NCBI RefSeq assembly: GCF_013359695.1
Contig: NZ_JABFMU010000042.1
Span: forward strand, 1-59,500
Direction of reading: 5' to 3'
Origin: Pseudomonas sp. C2B4
GTDB lineage: Bacteria > Pseudomonadota > Gammaproteobacteria > Pseudomonadales > Pseudomonadaceae
DNA: 59,500 nucleotides
Below, one piece after another: positions 42,511 to 52,173 of the stretch. The position numbers were made by a program, and so were the translations under genes. Within the stretch, counting starts at the first letter, position 1. Each line of letters opens with the position of its first letter. A model generated the notes under the pieces. That model did not search any database, was not told the DNA's origin, and was given only the letters and a program-made list of their open reading frames with translations.

Positions 42511-45500
42511 GTGGATAGACAGCAATTTCAGCTATCTAAAAGATGGATTGATTGCGCTACTGCTTTGGCGGCGCTGGTGTTGTGTACAGCCCTTTGTTTT
42601 CATCTATACAGTGCTTTTCTGAGCGCCGTCAGTCGCTATGACAGTTTGAGTCGTGAACATTCCCGCGCATTATTTTTACGCACGGAGGCGGAGGTTTTAT
42701 TCATCAACAGTTCTTCCAGCATAGTCCAGTCTACGGTCAACATGGAAAGTGAAGATCATGCTGCGAAGTTTTCCAAACTGGGAGAAATGCCTGCGCTGTC
42801 AGTGAATGAGATCGATGGAGTAAATGGTTTTGGACACGGAGTTTTTGTCCGTGGAAAAGACACCTTGAGCTCAGACGACGAATACATTTTTTTCAGCCAG
42901 GCCAAGTATCTTTCGAATATCGAAAATACGGTCTGGCAAGACACCTATAAAAACAGCCGTCGATTCCTGGTGGCTTCAGCGGCGGACGAGCTTTTCGGTC
43001 TGTCGAACCCCACAAACGACTGGAAAAACTGGGCTCAATATACCCCGGCCGAACTGACGGACTATTTGACTAAAGTGCGTGAGCCGATACGGCATGACTA
43101 TTCTGCGTATCTTGGCAAAAGCAAAGGGCCTGAATGGACGGAGCCTCATGTCAGCCCAGTGCACGAAGAGACGGTGATCACTTGCTACGAACCTGTCTTC
43201 AATAATCAAGGTGCACTTTTATCGTTTTTGGCAAGTGAGATACCGGTGTCGGATCTCGTGGACCGGAAATGGCTGCAGAAACATGCGATGAGCGTGGCCA
43301 TTTTTGATTCGCGGCAAAGACTGGTGGTGGCCGATACGGGCTTCGAAGCTGTAGACATGTTGCGAAAAAATGCTCATGCGGTCAGCGGCATTTCCAATCT
43401 GGACTATGAGGTTGATGGGGGTTGGTTGTTGATTTATGTCGTAGTCCCGCAATCCCAATGGCAAATGGTGTATGGCGTCCCGTTAGCTACCGTTTTAGCC
43501 GACAACGCCGTGGCACTTGGTTTTACATTAGCAACCCTGATTATAGGGCTTGTGGGTGTTTTTCTGACGGCAAGGGGCCTACGCAATTACTTGCTGGCTC
43601 CCGTGCAAAGAAACGGCATAAATTTCGCCGAGGGGCAAGAGCTGATTCGGGTATTGATGGATCATTCGCCGGTCGGCTTATGTTTGATTCGGCGCTCGGA
43701 TGGCGTCGTCCTGATTCAGAACGAACAATCTGACCAATTGCTGAAACTGGTCGTTAGGGAGGGTGGGCAGCTCTGTTTGCTTCAGGAGTACCTCTTGAAG
43801 GTGCCGGCTAATACATTGCCGGATGCCTCCAGGGCCGAAGTCGAGGTACAAGCGAGCGACAGTGACAAGCAAGTGCACATTTTAGCGACCCTGAAGGATT
43901 TTCAGTTCTACGACGAGCCGGTTCTTTTTTGCGCCGTTGTGGATTACAGCGAACGCAACTATGCACAGTTGTTGTTGACCACCGCCAAAAAGGCGGCTGA
44001 TGAGGCCAATGCTGCTAAATCTGCGTTTCTAGCCATGATGAGCCACGAGATTCGCACACCGATGTACGGTGTACTCGGTACACTCGAACTATTGGCCAGC
44101 ACTGGGTTACAGCCTCAACAACTAGACTATTTGAACACCATCGAACTTTCGTCCAGCAACCTGCTGCAAATCATCAATGACATCCTCGACTTTTCCAAGG
44201 TTGAGGCCAATCAGCTCACATTGGAGTTCGCCACGTTAGACCTGATCGACCTGGTTGAAAGTGTTGCTCGCGGGTTTCTGCCTATCGCGTGGAAGAAATG
44301 CGTTGAACTGTACGCTTGCCTGCAACCGGATATGCCGTTGCTGACGGGTGATCGCAACCGCTTGCAGCAGATCTTGAATAACTTGCTGAGCAACGCGGTG
44401 AAATTCACGGACAGTGGGAAAATCGTCGTTCGTCTGTCGGGGATTGAAATCGAACCAGGGCAGTTCGACGTGAAGTTGCAGATCACTGACTCAGGTATTG
44501 GTATTGCCAAAGCGGCTCAGATGAAGTTGTTCGAGCCTTTTATCCAGGCCGACAACTCGACCGCACGACGGTTTGGCGGGACGGGCCTGGGGTTATCAAT
44601 TTGTCGTCGGCTGGTGCAATTGATGGGGGGCGAGATCGAGCTGGTCAGCGAGCTGGGGTTGGGTAGCAGTTTCACTGTTTCGCTGCGACTGCCCATCGCC
44701 GGGAAGGCACCTTCTCTGCGCCTGAATGACTTTCCCACGATCCATGTTCTGGCGAATGCGAGCGATCTGCGCGAAAACCTGCAAGCACAGATCCAGTTCG
44801 CTGGTGGGCAAGCACAAGCCTTCGGATCAAAACGATCGTCGTACGCGATGACCGACTACCTCGTGGTGGCCTGGCCCCACGGCCCCGAGACTGAAACCGG
44901 CGACAACTTTGCCGCGGTTGTCTGGCTGGAACCTGACGGTGTAACGACTCCGCAATGGCGTGAAGACGGCTGGCATGTGAGCTGTCTTAGTCAGCATGGG
45001 TTGCTGGAGGCTTTGCAGTTGGCGAACGGAAAAGCACCGATGGTCTCAAGCCCGACCAGTGACCCGTCGCCCGAAAGACTTTATGCACTGCGCATACTGG
45101 CGGTGGAAGATCATCCGATCAACCAATTGGTTCTCACCGAGCAACTTGAGCGACTGGGGTGTCAGGTGACGATGGCGTCTGACGGTCTTGAGGCCCTGCA
45201 TCTCTGGCAGCGTGGCGAAACGTTCGACGTAATGCTAACTGACGTGAACATGCCGCGGCTGGACGGTTACGAGTTAACCCGGCAGTTGAGGGCCGACGGG
45301 ATTGACGTCCTGATTGTAGGTGTCACCGCAAATGCCCATGCCGAGGAGGAGGAACTTTGTCTCCAGGCAGGAATGAATGCGCATCTGGCGAAACCGGTTT
45401 CGCTGACAAGTTTGCGCCAGACGCTGAGCGCATTGGGGGCCGTGGTTAAAGAACCTGCAAAAAAACCGTCCAAGGCGAGTATCTTGTTATCGATGATTGA

Positions 45501-45771
45501 AAAAGATCCCGCCATGCGCGAGCTTTTGGTTTCAACCATTAGTAGTGATTGGCTTGCCATAATGGCAGCAAACTCGGAAGGGAATGCAGTACTCGTCAGT
45601 CAGTCTGCGCATCGGCTCAAAGGCGCATTGGCCACTGTCGGACTAACGGACGCCGCTGAAATTTGCTCGTGCATTGAAACCTTGGCCGTTGCAGATCAGC
45701 TGACTCAAATTGACGAGCTTTTGCAGCGTCTGAAACAGAGTTTGAATTTCATATGGGAGGCTCCTCCATGA
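42511..45771 (+). CDS. Hybrid sensor histidine kinase (HisKA-HATPase-REC-HPt)
   Basis: This 1086-residue BvgS/RcsC-like sensor starts at GTG 42511. A membrane helix (about 13-35) and a second (about 332-353, LGFTLATLIIGLVGVFLTA) enclose a periplasmic sensor region. After a PAS-like segment come HisKA with His512 (SHEIRTPM), the ATPase domain (NRLQQILNNLLSNAVKFT, DSGIGIA, GGTGLGLS), a receiver with Asp911 (LTDVNMPRLDG) and a C-terminal HPt with His1034 (SAHRLKGALATVG). A full phosphorelay His-Asp-His in one protein is thus intact, with the response regulator encoded next. The regulator ATG overlaps its stop. Adjacent fimbrial genes are the likely target. Signal unknown. Confidence 0.93.
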   Translation: MDRQQFQLSKRWIDCATALAALVLCTALCFHLYSAFLSAVSRYDSLSREHSRALFLRTEAEVLFINSSSSIVQSTVNMESEDHAAKFSKLGEMPALSVNEIDGVNGFGHGVFVRGKDTLSSDDEYIFFSQAKYLSNIENTVWQDTYKNSRRFLVASAADELFGLSNPTNDWKNWAQYTPAELTDYLTKVREPIRHDYSAYLGKSKGPEWTEPHVSPVHEETVITCYEPVFNNQGALLSFLASEIPVSDLVDRKWLQKHAMSVAIFDSRQRLVVADTGFEAVDMLRKNAHAVSGISNLDYEVDGGWLLIYVVVPQSQWQMVYGVPLATVLADNAVALGFTLATLIIGLVGVFLTARGLRNYLLAPVQRNGINFAEGQELIRVLMDHSPVGLCLIRRSDGVVLIQNEQSDQLLKLVVREGGQLCLLQEYLLKVPANTLPDASRAEVEVQASDSDKQVHILATLKDFQFYDEPVLFCAVVDYSERNYAQLLLTTAKKAADEANAAKSAFLAMMSHEIRTPMYGVLGTLELLASTGLQPQQLDYLNTIELSSSNLLQIINDILDFSKVEANQLTLEFATLDLIDLVESVARGFLPIAWKKCVELYACLQPDMPLLTGDRNRLQQILNNLLSNAVKFTDSGKIVVRLSGIEIEPGQFDVKLQITDSGIGIAKAAQMKLFEPFIQADNSTARRFGGTGLGLSICRRLVQLMGGEIELVSELGLGSSFTVSLRLPIAGKAPSLRLNDFPTIHVLANASDLRENLQAQIQFAGGQAQAFGSKRSSYAMTDYLVVAWPHGPETETGDNFAAVVWLEPDGVTTPQWREDGWHVSCLSQHGLLEALQLANGKAPMVSSPTSDPSPERLYALRILAVEDHPINQLVLTEQLERLGCQVTMASDGLEALHLWQRGETFDVMLTDVNMPRLDGYELTRQLRADGIDVLIVGVTANAHAEEEELCLQAGMNAHLAKPVSLTSLRQTLSALGAVVKEPAKKPSKASILLSMIEKDPAMRELLVSTISSDWLAIMAANSEGNAVLVSQSAHRLKGALATVGLTDAAEICSCIETLAVADQLTQIDELLQRLKQSLNFIWEAPP

Positions 45772-46418
45772 ACCTGAAGGTGATACTGGCGGATGACCAT
45801 CCTATCGTGCTGTTCGGGGTTCGCATGGCGCTTGTGCAGGATCCGGGAATCGAGATCTGTGGCGAGGCAGCTGATTCGACGGAACTCATCGAACTGCTGG
45901 ACCGATTGAATCCCGATGTTTTGATCAGCGATTTTTACATGCCTGGAGGCGCTCATGGCGACGGCCTGACGCTCGTCACGTTCGTCAAGCGTCGTTATCC
46001 GCAAGTCAAACTGATCATCCTGACGATGATGACCAATCCGTCGATCCTGGAGAGCATTATCCGCGCCGGCACGGAAGGAATTCTGCTGAAAAGTGCCGTG
46101 CAGGATGATGTTCTCGACGCGATTCGACAGGTTGCTTCGGGTCACAAATACGTAGCGGAAGCGGTCAAGAAGCTACTCGAGGAGTTCAGGCTAGAGCACT
46201 TGAACTCACGGGGCGATGCCAGTCACAAGGAACTCTCGAAAAAAGAGTCCGAAGTGCTGAGGTTGTTCGTCAGTGGGCATACTGTTTCGGAAATAGCCAC
46301 TTTGCTCAACCGGAGTGTCAAAACCATAAGTCATCAAAAAATTTCGGCGCAGCAGAAGTTAGGTATTGCCAACGACAAACAACTGTACGAATACGCTGTG
46401 CGTAGTGGCCTGATGTAA
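45768..46418 (+). CDS. LuxR/NarL-type response regulator (RcsB/RocA-like)
   Basis: ATG 45768 overlaps the kinase stop codon (ATGA) and has GGGAGG upstream; the earlier in-frame ATG 45753 lies before that site and is rejected. The 216-residue protein has a receiver domain with DDHP (9-12), phospho-acceptor Asp55 (ISDFYMPG) and Lys near 105 (LLKSAVQDD), then a LuxR-type HTH (about 145-205: LSKKESEVLRLFVSGHTVSE, IATLLNRSVKTISHQKISAQ). It would accept phosphate from HPt His1034. It resembles the RcsB/RocA class that controls surface structures, and it is convergent with the fimbrial operon. Confidence 0.93.
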   Translation: MNLKVILADDHPIVLFGVRMALVQDPGIEICGEAADSTELIELLDRLNPDVLISDFYMPGGAHGDGLTLVTFVKRRYPQVKLIILTMMTNPSILESIIRAGTEGILLKSAVQDDVLDAIRQVASGHKYVAEAVKKLLEEFRLEHLNSRGDASHKELSKKESEVLRLFVSGHTVSEIATLLNRSVKTISHQKISAQQKLGIANDKQLYEYAVRSGLM

Positions 46419-46479
46419 AAGATTGGGTCACCGAGCCGCCGCATCCCCCACCCGGAGTCTCAGGAGGGTCGAAGTACCT

Positions 46480-47493
46480 CTACTGATACGAAAGCGTGAA
46501 GGTGGCCATTCCGTTGGCGATTCCACTGCTGATGGTGGCGCTCGTTTGCACATAGCTAGCTGTGAAAGGGATCGTCATCGTTCCCATGGTCGATTGACCC
46601 AATGCCATCTGATTCAGTGTACCGGGCAGGTACGAGTCAGGCCCATAAGTCACTATCGCACCGCCGCCAGTTCGGATACGGATCCCTACACCGTGAGCTA
46701 CTTGAGCGTCGTTGGTCAGGGAAAGCGCGTTACTTCTGTTGCCGGGATAGTTGCCATCCGTGAAGGTGGCAAACAGATTGACCCCGGCACTGCAATTTTC
46801 CAGCACGATGTTAAAGTTGGCGCTACCAGCAGTGGAACCTACCCCGCTGAATTGGCTTGTCTTGACCAGTCCCAGGGGAACGGTAACGTTTTTTGAGCTG
46901 GCGCTGACGGCACAGGTCAAAGCGTTGATGGCGGTGCCGTCTGCCACTGTCCAGGTAGCGCTGGGGGCATTGCTGCAACCACCCGTGAAGCTGACCGTCA
47001 TCGAGGGCAAGGACATCAAAATGCCCGACTGGATCGGGCCAACGACGACCAACTGGGCCTGGACATAATGGACGCTACCTCCTGCGGTCGACTTGCTGAA
47101 GGTATTAGTGAATGGCGCGTCGGAAAAGCCTCCATTATAACCGGTGGTGACTTGGAATTTTATACCTATGCCACTCAGATTGGTTTTGTAGACATTAGTG
47201 AACCCTGGAACGGGTATGCCGTTGACCGAGGCCGTTTCAACAATGTTGTCCGCAGTTGATGTGATGGCGAGTCCTGGTTGCAAAGCGACACTTTGCAATA
47301 CAGTATTAAGTGATCTGCTGCCGGCAGTGGTTATGGGGGCGGTAAAAACCAGCACATTTGAAACTGCGGTGTTTGGATAAACGCAGGTCGATGTAGCCGC
47401 CTGTGCCGCATTTGCGAAGAAGTACCCGAGCAGTAGCACGGAACACGGGAATAATCGGCGCAGTCCGCGCAACAAATTCAAGTAGCTGTCCAT
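46480..47493 (-). CDS. Fimbrial tip adhesin/minor pilin
   Basis: The 337-residue protein has a signal peptide (FPCSVLLLGYFFANAAQA) and two domains: an N-terminal receptor-binding-like domain (about 35-195) and a C-terminal pilin domain (about 200-337) with two Cys (CAVSASSKNVTVPLGLV ... ENCSAGV) and a final alternating strand ATFTLSYQ for donor-strand exchange. This is the architecture of two-domain chaperone-usher adhesins. GAGGATCG precedes ATG 47493. It is the last gene of the fimbrial operon, 100 bases after the usher stop, and convergent with the response regulator. Ligand unknown. Confidence 0.85.
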   Translation of the reverse strand: MDSYLNLLRGLRRLFPCSVLLLGYFFANAAQAATSTCVYPNTAVSNVLVFTAPITTAGSRSLNTVLQSVALQPGLAITSTADNIVETASVNGIPVPGFTNVYKTNLSGIGIKFQVTTGYNGGFSDAPFTNTFSKSTAGGSVHYVQAQLVVVGPIQSGILMSLPSMTVSFTGGCSNAPSATWTVADGTAINALTCAVSASSKNVTVPLGLVKTSQFSGVGSTAGSANFNIVLENCSAGVNLFATFTDGNYPGNRSNALSLTNDAQVAHGVGIRIRTGGGAIVTYGPDSYLPGTLNQMALGQSTMGTMTIPFTASYVQTSATISSGIANGMATFTLSYQ

Positions 47494-47593
47494 TTGCGAT
47501 CCTCATAGATAGTGAAGGGATTTCGGTTGATCACCGCAGCCGATGAAACGTACCTACGCAATCAAGGTAAGTGCCTGGGGTGGGTTGTGTCTC

Positions 47594-50182
47594 TCAACCC
47601 TTGCAAGTCAAATCGACCGTTTCCAGCTTCGATGCAGCTTCGCCTTTTGCCTTCGGGGCCAGTTGGTAAGGCAGGTTGCATTGGCTGAAGTCCTTGCCAT
47701 TGGCGCCGATGCGCAACGTGCCTTGATCGCCATTTACCCGGGCAAAGATCTGTCCACCCTGGCCAACCGCCCCCACGTCCTTCCCTTGTTCATCGTAGAC
47801 GCCGGCACCGAAAGGCAACGGCTTGCCGTTGGTTTGATGGGCGTTGATCAGCAATGCCCGGCCAGAAACAGTATTGAATTTGGCCATGATCACCGAGCCA
47901 CTGCGCGGTACCACTTCCTGGCTGGTGTTCTGCAGTTCGACGTCATCGGAAATACCTTTCGGGTCCAGTTCCAGCGTGTTGACCCGGTAAGGGTTCAGGT
48001 AAGGCACCACGGCCTGACCGCTACGGTCAAGTTTTACACCCGTTGCATTGGTGAGCGTTGCACCAGCGGCATCAGGCGCAACGACAATCGCAATGGAGTC
48101 ACCCAGTGGCTGGCCAAAAGTGATGCCTGCCGGGTGAACCACCACTGAACCGCTCGCGCCCAAGGAGGCTTGCTGGTACTCGGTACCCTTGCTGACGGAT
48201 GCGCTCAGGTTGGCCGCGGACGTACGGTATTGCCCGTTGCCACCAACGTTGGTGGTGTTGTCGCTGCTTCCAGAACGGCTGTTGCTGGTGGTAAGTCCAT
48301 AGCTGAGTGACTGGTCGTCACCGCTGGTGCCACTCAGGGTGGTTTGCATGTTGGCACTGCCATCGCTACTGGTGGTGGCGCTGGCACTCAGGTAAGGCCG
48401 ATTGCGAGTAGTGGACGAACCCAACGGAATGGACACGTTGACCATGTATTGAGTGGTGTCGTTGCCCAAAATGTCCTGGGTGCGCGAAGCACTTACACCG
48501 GCGTTACCCCAACTGTAGTTTTGGTTGAAACCGGCCTGATACTGTGTGTTGGTACCCGCACTGTTCCAGTAGTTCTGTACGGAGCTGTTGATGTAAACGT
48601 AAGAACTGCTGCCGATGTTCTGGCTGACGTTGAGTTGTGCCTTACTGCGGGCGTGCTGGATCGAGTCCACACCCCCCTGGCTGTCGCCGAGTGCGTCCAA
48701 CTGATCGCGGGCATTGAGCGCATCGTTGATGCCGAAATAGCCTGCGGTGGAGTAACGGTAAGCAGCCACGGTGAAGTTGGTGCCGGAGCTTTGCAGAATC
48801 TTGTTGTAGGTCACACGCGCCGATTGACCGGTGAAGGTCTTGCCTTCCAGTTCAGTTTTCGACGCAGTGATATCGGCACCGAACGCGCCGTATTCGCTGT
48901 TCAGCACCCCGCCGAGGATCACCGAGTCGTAACCTTCGGCGGTGGAAAAGCCGGTGTAGCCCGTGACGAGGTTGCTCAGGCCACGTTGGTAGGTGCCCTG
49001 TGCAACCATCGGCTTGCTGCCATAAGTCAGTTCGCGAGCCTGGCCGACTGTCGCTGTGTAGCGAGAGGTACCTTCGCGAAGGGAGCGGCTCACCGACGAA
49101 AACGGCACGGTGAAATGTTGTTCCTGGCCGTCGGCTTCGGTCACTGTGACGTCAAGGTCACCACTGGTGCTTGCGGGGTTGAGGTCGCTGATCTCGAAGG
49201 CACCCGGCGCGACGGTGGTTTCCTGAATGATGAAGCCATTTTGACGGATCGTTACGCGGGCGTTGGTCGAGGCCACGCCTCGGATGATGGGGGCATAACC
49301 GCGCTGCGAGTCTGGCAGCATTCGATCGTCGGTTGCCATATGCACGCCTCGGGTCGCCACGGTGTCGAATAGCTCGCCATCGCTAAAGCTGTCACCCAGG
49401 GTCAGTTGCGAACTCATGGCGTCGATGTCCCGTTGCACATAGCTGTCGACGGCTTGATAGTCTTTGCCCGTTTGTTTATCCCAGTTCAATGTCGAACGCT
49501 GGCGCAGGCGCCAGTCGCCCAGGTTTACGCCTGCGCTGAAGTTCGCATAGGCGGAGTTGCTCTTGGTTCCATGGCTGGTGTTCTGGTAGGTATTGACGTT
49601 GTAATCGACGAACGCCGCGTCGACCCCTCGATCCCAACGCGTAGGGCTGACATAACCGCGTGGACGATTGAGCAAGGCTGCCTGCGGGATGCTTAGCTCC
49701 AGCCGCTGTTCTGCAGTGTTGTAGCGGTAAGTGGCATCTGGAATGAGACTGAACAGGTCCTGAGCCGGCGCGCTGTTACCTGTACTGTCTTGCAATTTGT
49801 CGGTATCGACGCCGATTTTTTCCAGCATCTCGACGGTCAGCTCTGGCTTGGCGTGGTCAGCAGTAGCACCGGGAACGAAGGTGATATCAAAGCGCCCGGC
49901 AGGAGTGCCATTGACACTGACGTCCACGCCGTAGGTGCCGGGCTCAACCGGGTTGCCTTCGCTATAACGGTTGACATCCATTGACTGCGCGCCTGCGCCC
50001 CAGAGCATGCTGTTATCGAAACTGGCGAGTTCCTTAGAGACGTCGCCATTTTCCGAGGCACTGATGGTGGTCGTCAGGCCGACACCGGCAAACATGATGG
50101 CGACCGCGAGCGGTTTCAGGCAAAAGCGCGCATGCGACAAAGCGCTGATGACAGAGAGACCGAAATCCTGATGCTTGATCAT
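47594..50182 (-). CDS. Fimbrial usher (outer-membrane, PapC-like)
   Basis: The ATG 50182 has AGGAC about 8 bases upstream and is preferred to the open start at 50209. The 862-residue product has a signal region (KPLAVAIMFAGVGLTTTISA), an N-terminal chaperone-binding domain, a long beta-barrel with plug (LNWDKQTGKDYQAVDSYVQR, RGYAPIIRGVASTNARVTIR, then GAFEISDLNPASTSGDLDVT) and two C-terminal domains ending with a Cys-containing segment (FSQCNLPYQL ... VDLTCKG). Ushers form the pore that assembles pilins delivered by the chaperone. A 435-base gap separates it from the chaperone gene, which is unusual and contains possible regulator boxes. Confidence 0.92.
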   Translation of the reverse strand: MIKHQDFGLSVISALSHARFCLKPLAVAIMFAGVGLTTTISASENGDVSKELASFDNSMLWGAGAQSMDVNRYSEGNPVEPGTYGVDVSVNGTPAGRFDITFVPGATADHAKPELTVEMLEKIGVDTDKLQDSTGNSAPAQDLFSLIPDATYRYNTAEQRLELSIPQAALLNRPRGYVSPTRWDRGVDAAFVDYNVNTYQNTSHGTKSNSAYANFSAGVNLGDWRLRQRSTLNWDKQTGKDYQAVDSYVQRDIDAMSSQLTLGDSFSDGELFDTVATRGVHMATDDRMLPDSQRGYAPIIRGVASTNARVTIRQNGFIIQETTVAPGAFEISDLNPASTSGDLDVTVTEADGQEQHFTVPFSSVSRSLREGTSRYTATVGQARELTYGSKPMVAQGTYQRGLSNLVTGYTGFSTAEGYDSVILGGVLNSEYGAFGADITASKTELEGKTFTGQSARVTYNKILQSSGTNFTVAAYRYSTAGYFGINDALNARDQLDALGDSQGGVDSIQHARSKAQLNVSQNIGSSSYVYINSSVQNYWNSAGTNTQYQAGFNQNYSWGNAGVSASRTQDILGNDTTQYMVNVSIPLGSSTTRNRPYLSASATTSSDGSANMQTTLSGTSGDDQSLSYGLTTSNSRSGSSDNTTNVGGNGQYRTSAANLSASVSKGTEYQQASLGASGSVVVHPAGITFGQPLGDSIAIVVAPDAAGATLTNATGVKLDRSGQAVVPYLNPYRVNTLELDPKGISDDVELQNTSQEVVPRSGSVIMAKFNTVSGRALLINAHQTNGKPLPFGAGVYDEQGKDVGAVGQGGQIFARVNGDQGTLRIGANGKDFSQCNLPYQLAPKAKGEAASKLETVDLTCKG

Positions 50183-50392
50183 GTTTGAAGTCCTGCAAAT
50201 AGGATTCAATAGCTACGCTACTGTTTCCGGTGCCGTTTTCTGGGCGGTCGGAGAACGTCACGAGAACTGCCAGGTTCATGAATTGAATAGCGGTTTTCGA
50301 GACGCTTGCGTTGCCCGCTGACTATTGAGGGCAACGTACCGTGAATTAACTTTTCAGGATTTAAGAATAGGGGAGAGGCCAGGACGAGAACA

Positions 50393-50406
50393 TAAGAATA
50401 TTCGCA
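50393..50406. promoter_or_regulatory. RcsAB-box-like site
   Basis: TAAGAATATTCGCA matches the enterobacterial RcsAB box TAAGAATATTCCTA at 12 of 14 positions. It lies about 210 bases upstream of the usher start. Recognition by the neighbouring RcsB-like regulator is inference. Confidence 0.45.
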
Positions 50407-50462
50407 AAGCGCTGATTGAAAACAAACGTACGCTCCTCACAAATTTAAAGGATGAGGTTCAA

Positions 50463-50476
50463 TAAGATTTATCTTA
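50463..50476. promoter_or_regulatory. TAAGA-N4-TCTTA inverted repeat, site 1
   Basis: TAAGATTTATCTTA has perfect 5-bp arms with a 4-base spacer. The same arms and spacer recur at 52105 and 52174, ahead of the pilin gene. It lies about 280 bases upstream of the usher start and 140 bases downstream of the chaperone stop. Confidence 0.55.
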
Positions 50477-50617
50477 AAAACATTCGTGGAGCAGCGTGTG
50501 TTATTTTTCCGTTTAGATTTGCAGGCACAATATTTGGATAAGTATCGGTGATGGACGAAATAGGCGCGATCAGCCCTGCACAAATCCAAGTGATAAGGGT
50601 GCAAGTGTTCTTCCTGT

Positions 50618-51358
50618 TTACGGTGTCAAGGCTTGAGTCACTGTCTGAATTCCGCCGTAGTCATTAATTGCAGAAAAATCAATTTGCTTGGTGTCCGCCA
50701 AGTCCATCGCGCCCTTGATGGGGAATGTTTTATGTTCACCAGGTCCGAACATACTATTTGTTAGATCAAGTTCTATATTGGCGCGACCTACTTTTACAGC
50801 ACTCAAATTTAAGTAATATGGGGTTGGGTTAGTACCTTCGAGCACCCATGAGCCTGTATTTTTGATTAGTCGCCATTGCATTTGCTGAGCGACCTGCAAG
50901 GTGTCGAGTTTTAACGCTGTCGGGCGATAAAAGAATTTGACCCGACTGCGGAAGGCAATCTTGAGTTTATTCTGGCCATCATCGGTGGAGGGGGGCACTT
51001 CTAGCACGTTCAACCAGAAAATCGATTCTTTGTCCTGTGGCAGGCTCTTCTGACCCGTGAATCTCACCCGTAAGGTTTGCCCTTCGTGCTTATCGATTCG
51101 GGCAATGGGTGGTGTCAGAACAAAGGGTGCTTTGGAGTTATCAGGGGTGGAATGAGCATCACCTTCGTCGATCCAGGACTGGACGAGAAGGGGAGCTTCG
51201 CCGTTGTTATCCAGTTTAACGCTGATTTCCTTTTGATCAGAGGGGTAAATTACCCGCGTGCCATTAATCACAATGGCTGCTTGGGCTTGAGATGTGAGCA
51301 GGCTGCCAACCAGGATCAACCCGGAAAGCAAACACTTAGAGAAGGTCAACGATTTCAT
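50618..51358 (-). CDS. Periplasmic fimbrial chaperone (PapD-like)
   Basis: The 246-residue protein has a signal peptide (CLLSGLILVGSLLTSQAQA, cleavage near 27), then an immunoglobulin-like domain with NGTRVIYPSDQKEISVKLDN and the conserved KESIFWLNVLEVPP strand, and FRSRVKFFYRPTAL, the strand carrying the usual donor and Arg/Lys residues. It binds nascent pilins in the periplasm and delivers them to the usher. GAGGCGCC precedes ATG 51358. It lies 69 bases after the pilin gene in the operon. Length is typical. Confidence 0.93.
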   Translation of the reverse strand: MKSLTFSKCLLSGLILVGSLLTSQAQAAIVINGTRVIYPSDQKEISVKLDNNGEAPLLVQSWIDEGDAHSTPDNSKAPFVLTPPIARIDKHEGQTLRVRFTGQKSLPQDKESIFWLNVLEVPPSTDDGQNKLKIAFRSRVKFFYRPTALKLDTLQVAQQMQWRLIKNTGSWVLEGTNPTPYYLNLSAVKVGRANIELDLTNSMFGPGEHKTFPIKGAMDLADTKQIDFSAINDYGGIQTVTQALTP

Positions 51359-51427
51359 GGCGCCTCATCCTGGATGACAGGTTGCTTACGGCTTGCGGAT
51401 CGCCAAAGCGATCCGCAAGCATGGGGT

Positions 51428-51979
51428 TTAGAAATACACGACAGAGTAAACAACGCTCGAAGTTACCGTACCAGCGCTAGGAGTTGCGCTGGTCGCATAG
51501 TACTTGACAGTGTAAGGCATTGAGACGGAACCGTTCGGTGTAGTGCCGTTCATGGTTTTGTACGCGGCGACCGGCGCAACACCCAGGTTCAGCGGACTGG
51601 CAGCGTTGGCCTGATACAGAGCCAAATCTACACCGGTGGCCAGGCCATTATTGATCAGACGACCGTTGGCGTTAACATTCTGCCCAGGTTCAAAGTGGAC
51701 AGCAACGCCGCTGCCTGCAACGTCAGTACCTGAGCAGTTGCTCAGATCGATGTTGAAATTGGTGTCACCTGCGGTAGCGCCAACAGTGGTCAATGCGTTT
51801 TTGGAAATGGTCGGTAGAGTCACGGTCGAAATACCGCTTGTGCCGGCGGCCTTAACAGTACAAGTAACGTCTTTGATTGTGCCGACGAAGTTAATAGTAC
51901 CATCAGAAGCTTGAGCGGGCATAGCAAGTACAGCAGCCAGGCCAGCGGCGACGGAAGTGGTCAAAAGCGTCTTGAACAT
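51428..51979 (-). CDS. Major fimbrial subunit (type 1-like pilin)
   Basis: ATG 51979 with GGAGAG upstream is chosen; the open frame to 52039 has no ribosome site. The 183-residue precursor has a signal peptide cleaved after residue 24 (MPAQA). The mature pilin has paired Cys40 and Cys82 and ends in the alternating hydrophobic strand SSVVYSVVYF used for donor-strand exchange. It is the first gene of the operon and thus likely the major subunit. The 420-base upstream region is AT-rich and carries two TAAGA-N4-TCTTA boxes. Confidence 0.92.
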   Translation of the reverse strand: MFKTLLTTSVAAGLAAVLAMPAQASDGTINFVGTIKDVTCTVKAAGTSGISTVTLPTISKNALTTVGATAGDTNFNIDLSNCSGTDVAGSGVAVHFEPGQNVNANGRLINNGLATGVDLALYQANAASPLNLGVAPVAAYKTMNGTTPNGSVSMPYTVKYYATSATPSAGTVTSSVVYSVVYF

Positions 51980-52104
51980 GGAGCTCTCCAGGTATCGATA
52001 TGGGTAATTCAATGTGAGTAGGTTTTTATGAGGTATCAATTAATTTAAAACGGTTGTTCGCTTGCTACAGGGAGTACGTTACTAGGGTAGGTCAAGCGTC
52101 TATA

Positions 52105-52118
52105 TAAGAATTATCTTA
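52105..52118. promoter_or_regulatory. TAAGA-N4-TCTTA inverted repeat, site 2
   Basis: TAAGAATTATCTTA lies about 126 bases upstream of the pilin start. The arms are the same as at 50463 and 52174. It begins with TAAGAAT as RcsAB boxes do. Likely part of the pilin promoter region; regulator inferred only. Confidence 0.6.
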
Positions 52119-52173
52119 AATTTCGACGGGTTTGAATTTGCGATTTAATTAGCTTTAATTGCCGGGGTGTAAA

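Larger units (their letters stand above)
50183..50617. promoter_or_regulatory. Long chaperone-usher intergenic region with regulator-like boxes
   Basis: Chaperone-usher operons usually have short gaps; here 435 bases separate the genes. It contains TAAGAATATTCGCA (50393-50406) and TAAGATTTATCTTA (50463-50476), and a weaker TAAGAATAGGGGAG (50362-50375). A separate promoter for usher and adhesin is likely, given the AT-rich stretch 50370-50540. An IS or decayed gene in this gap is not evident. Confidence 0.55.

Noticed and set aside
48344..49372. A 342-codon plus-strand open frame opposite the usher
   Set aside because: It is antisense to clear usher sequence and has no signals of its own.
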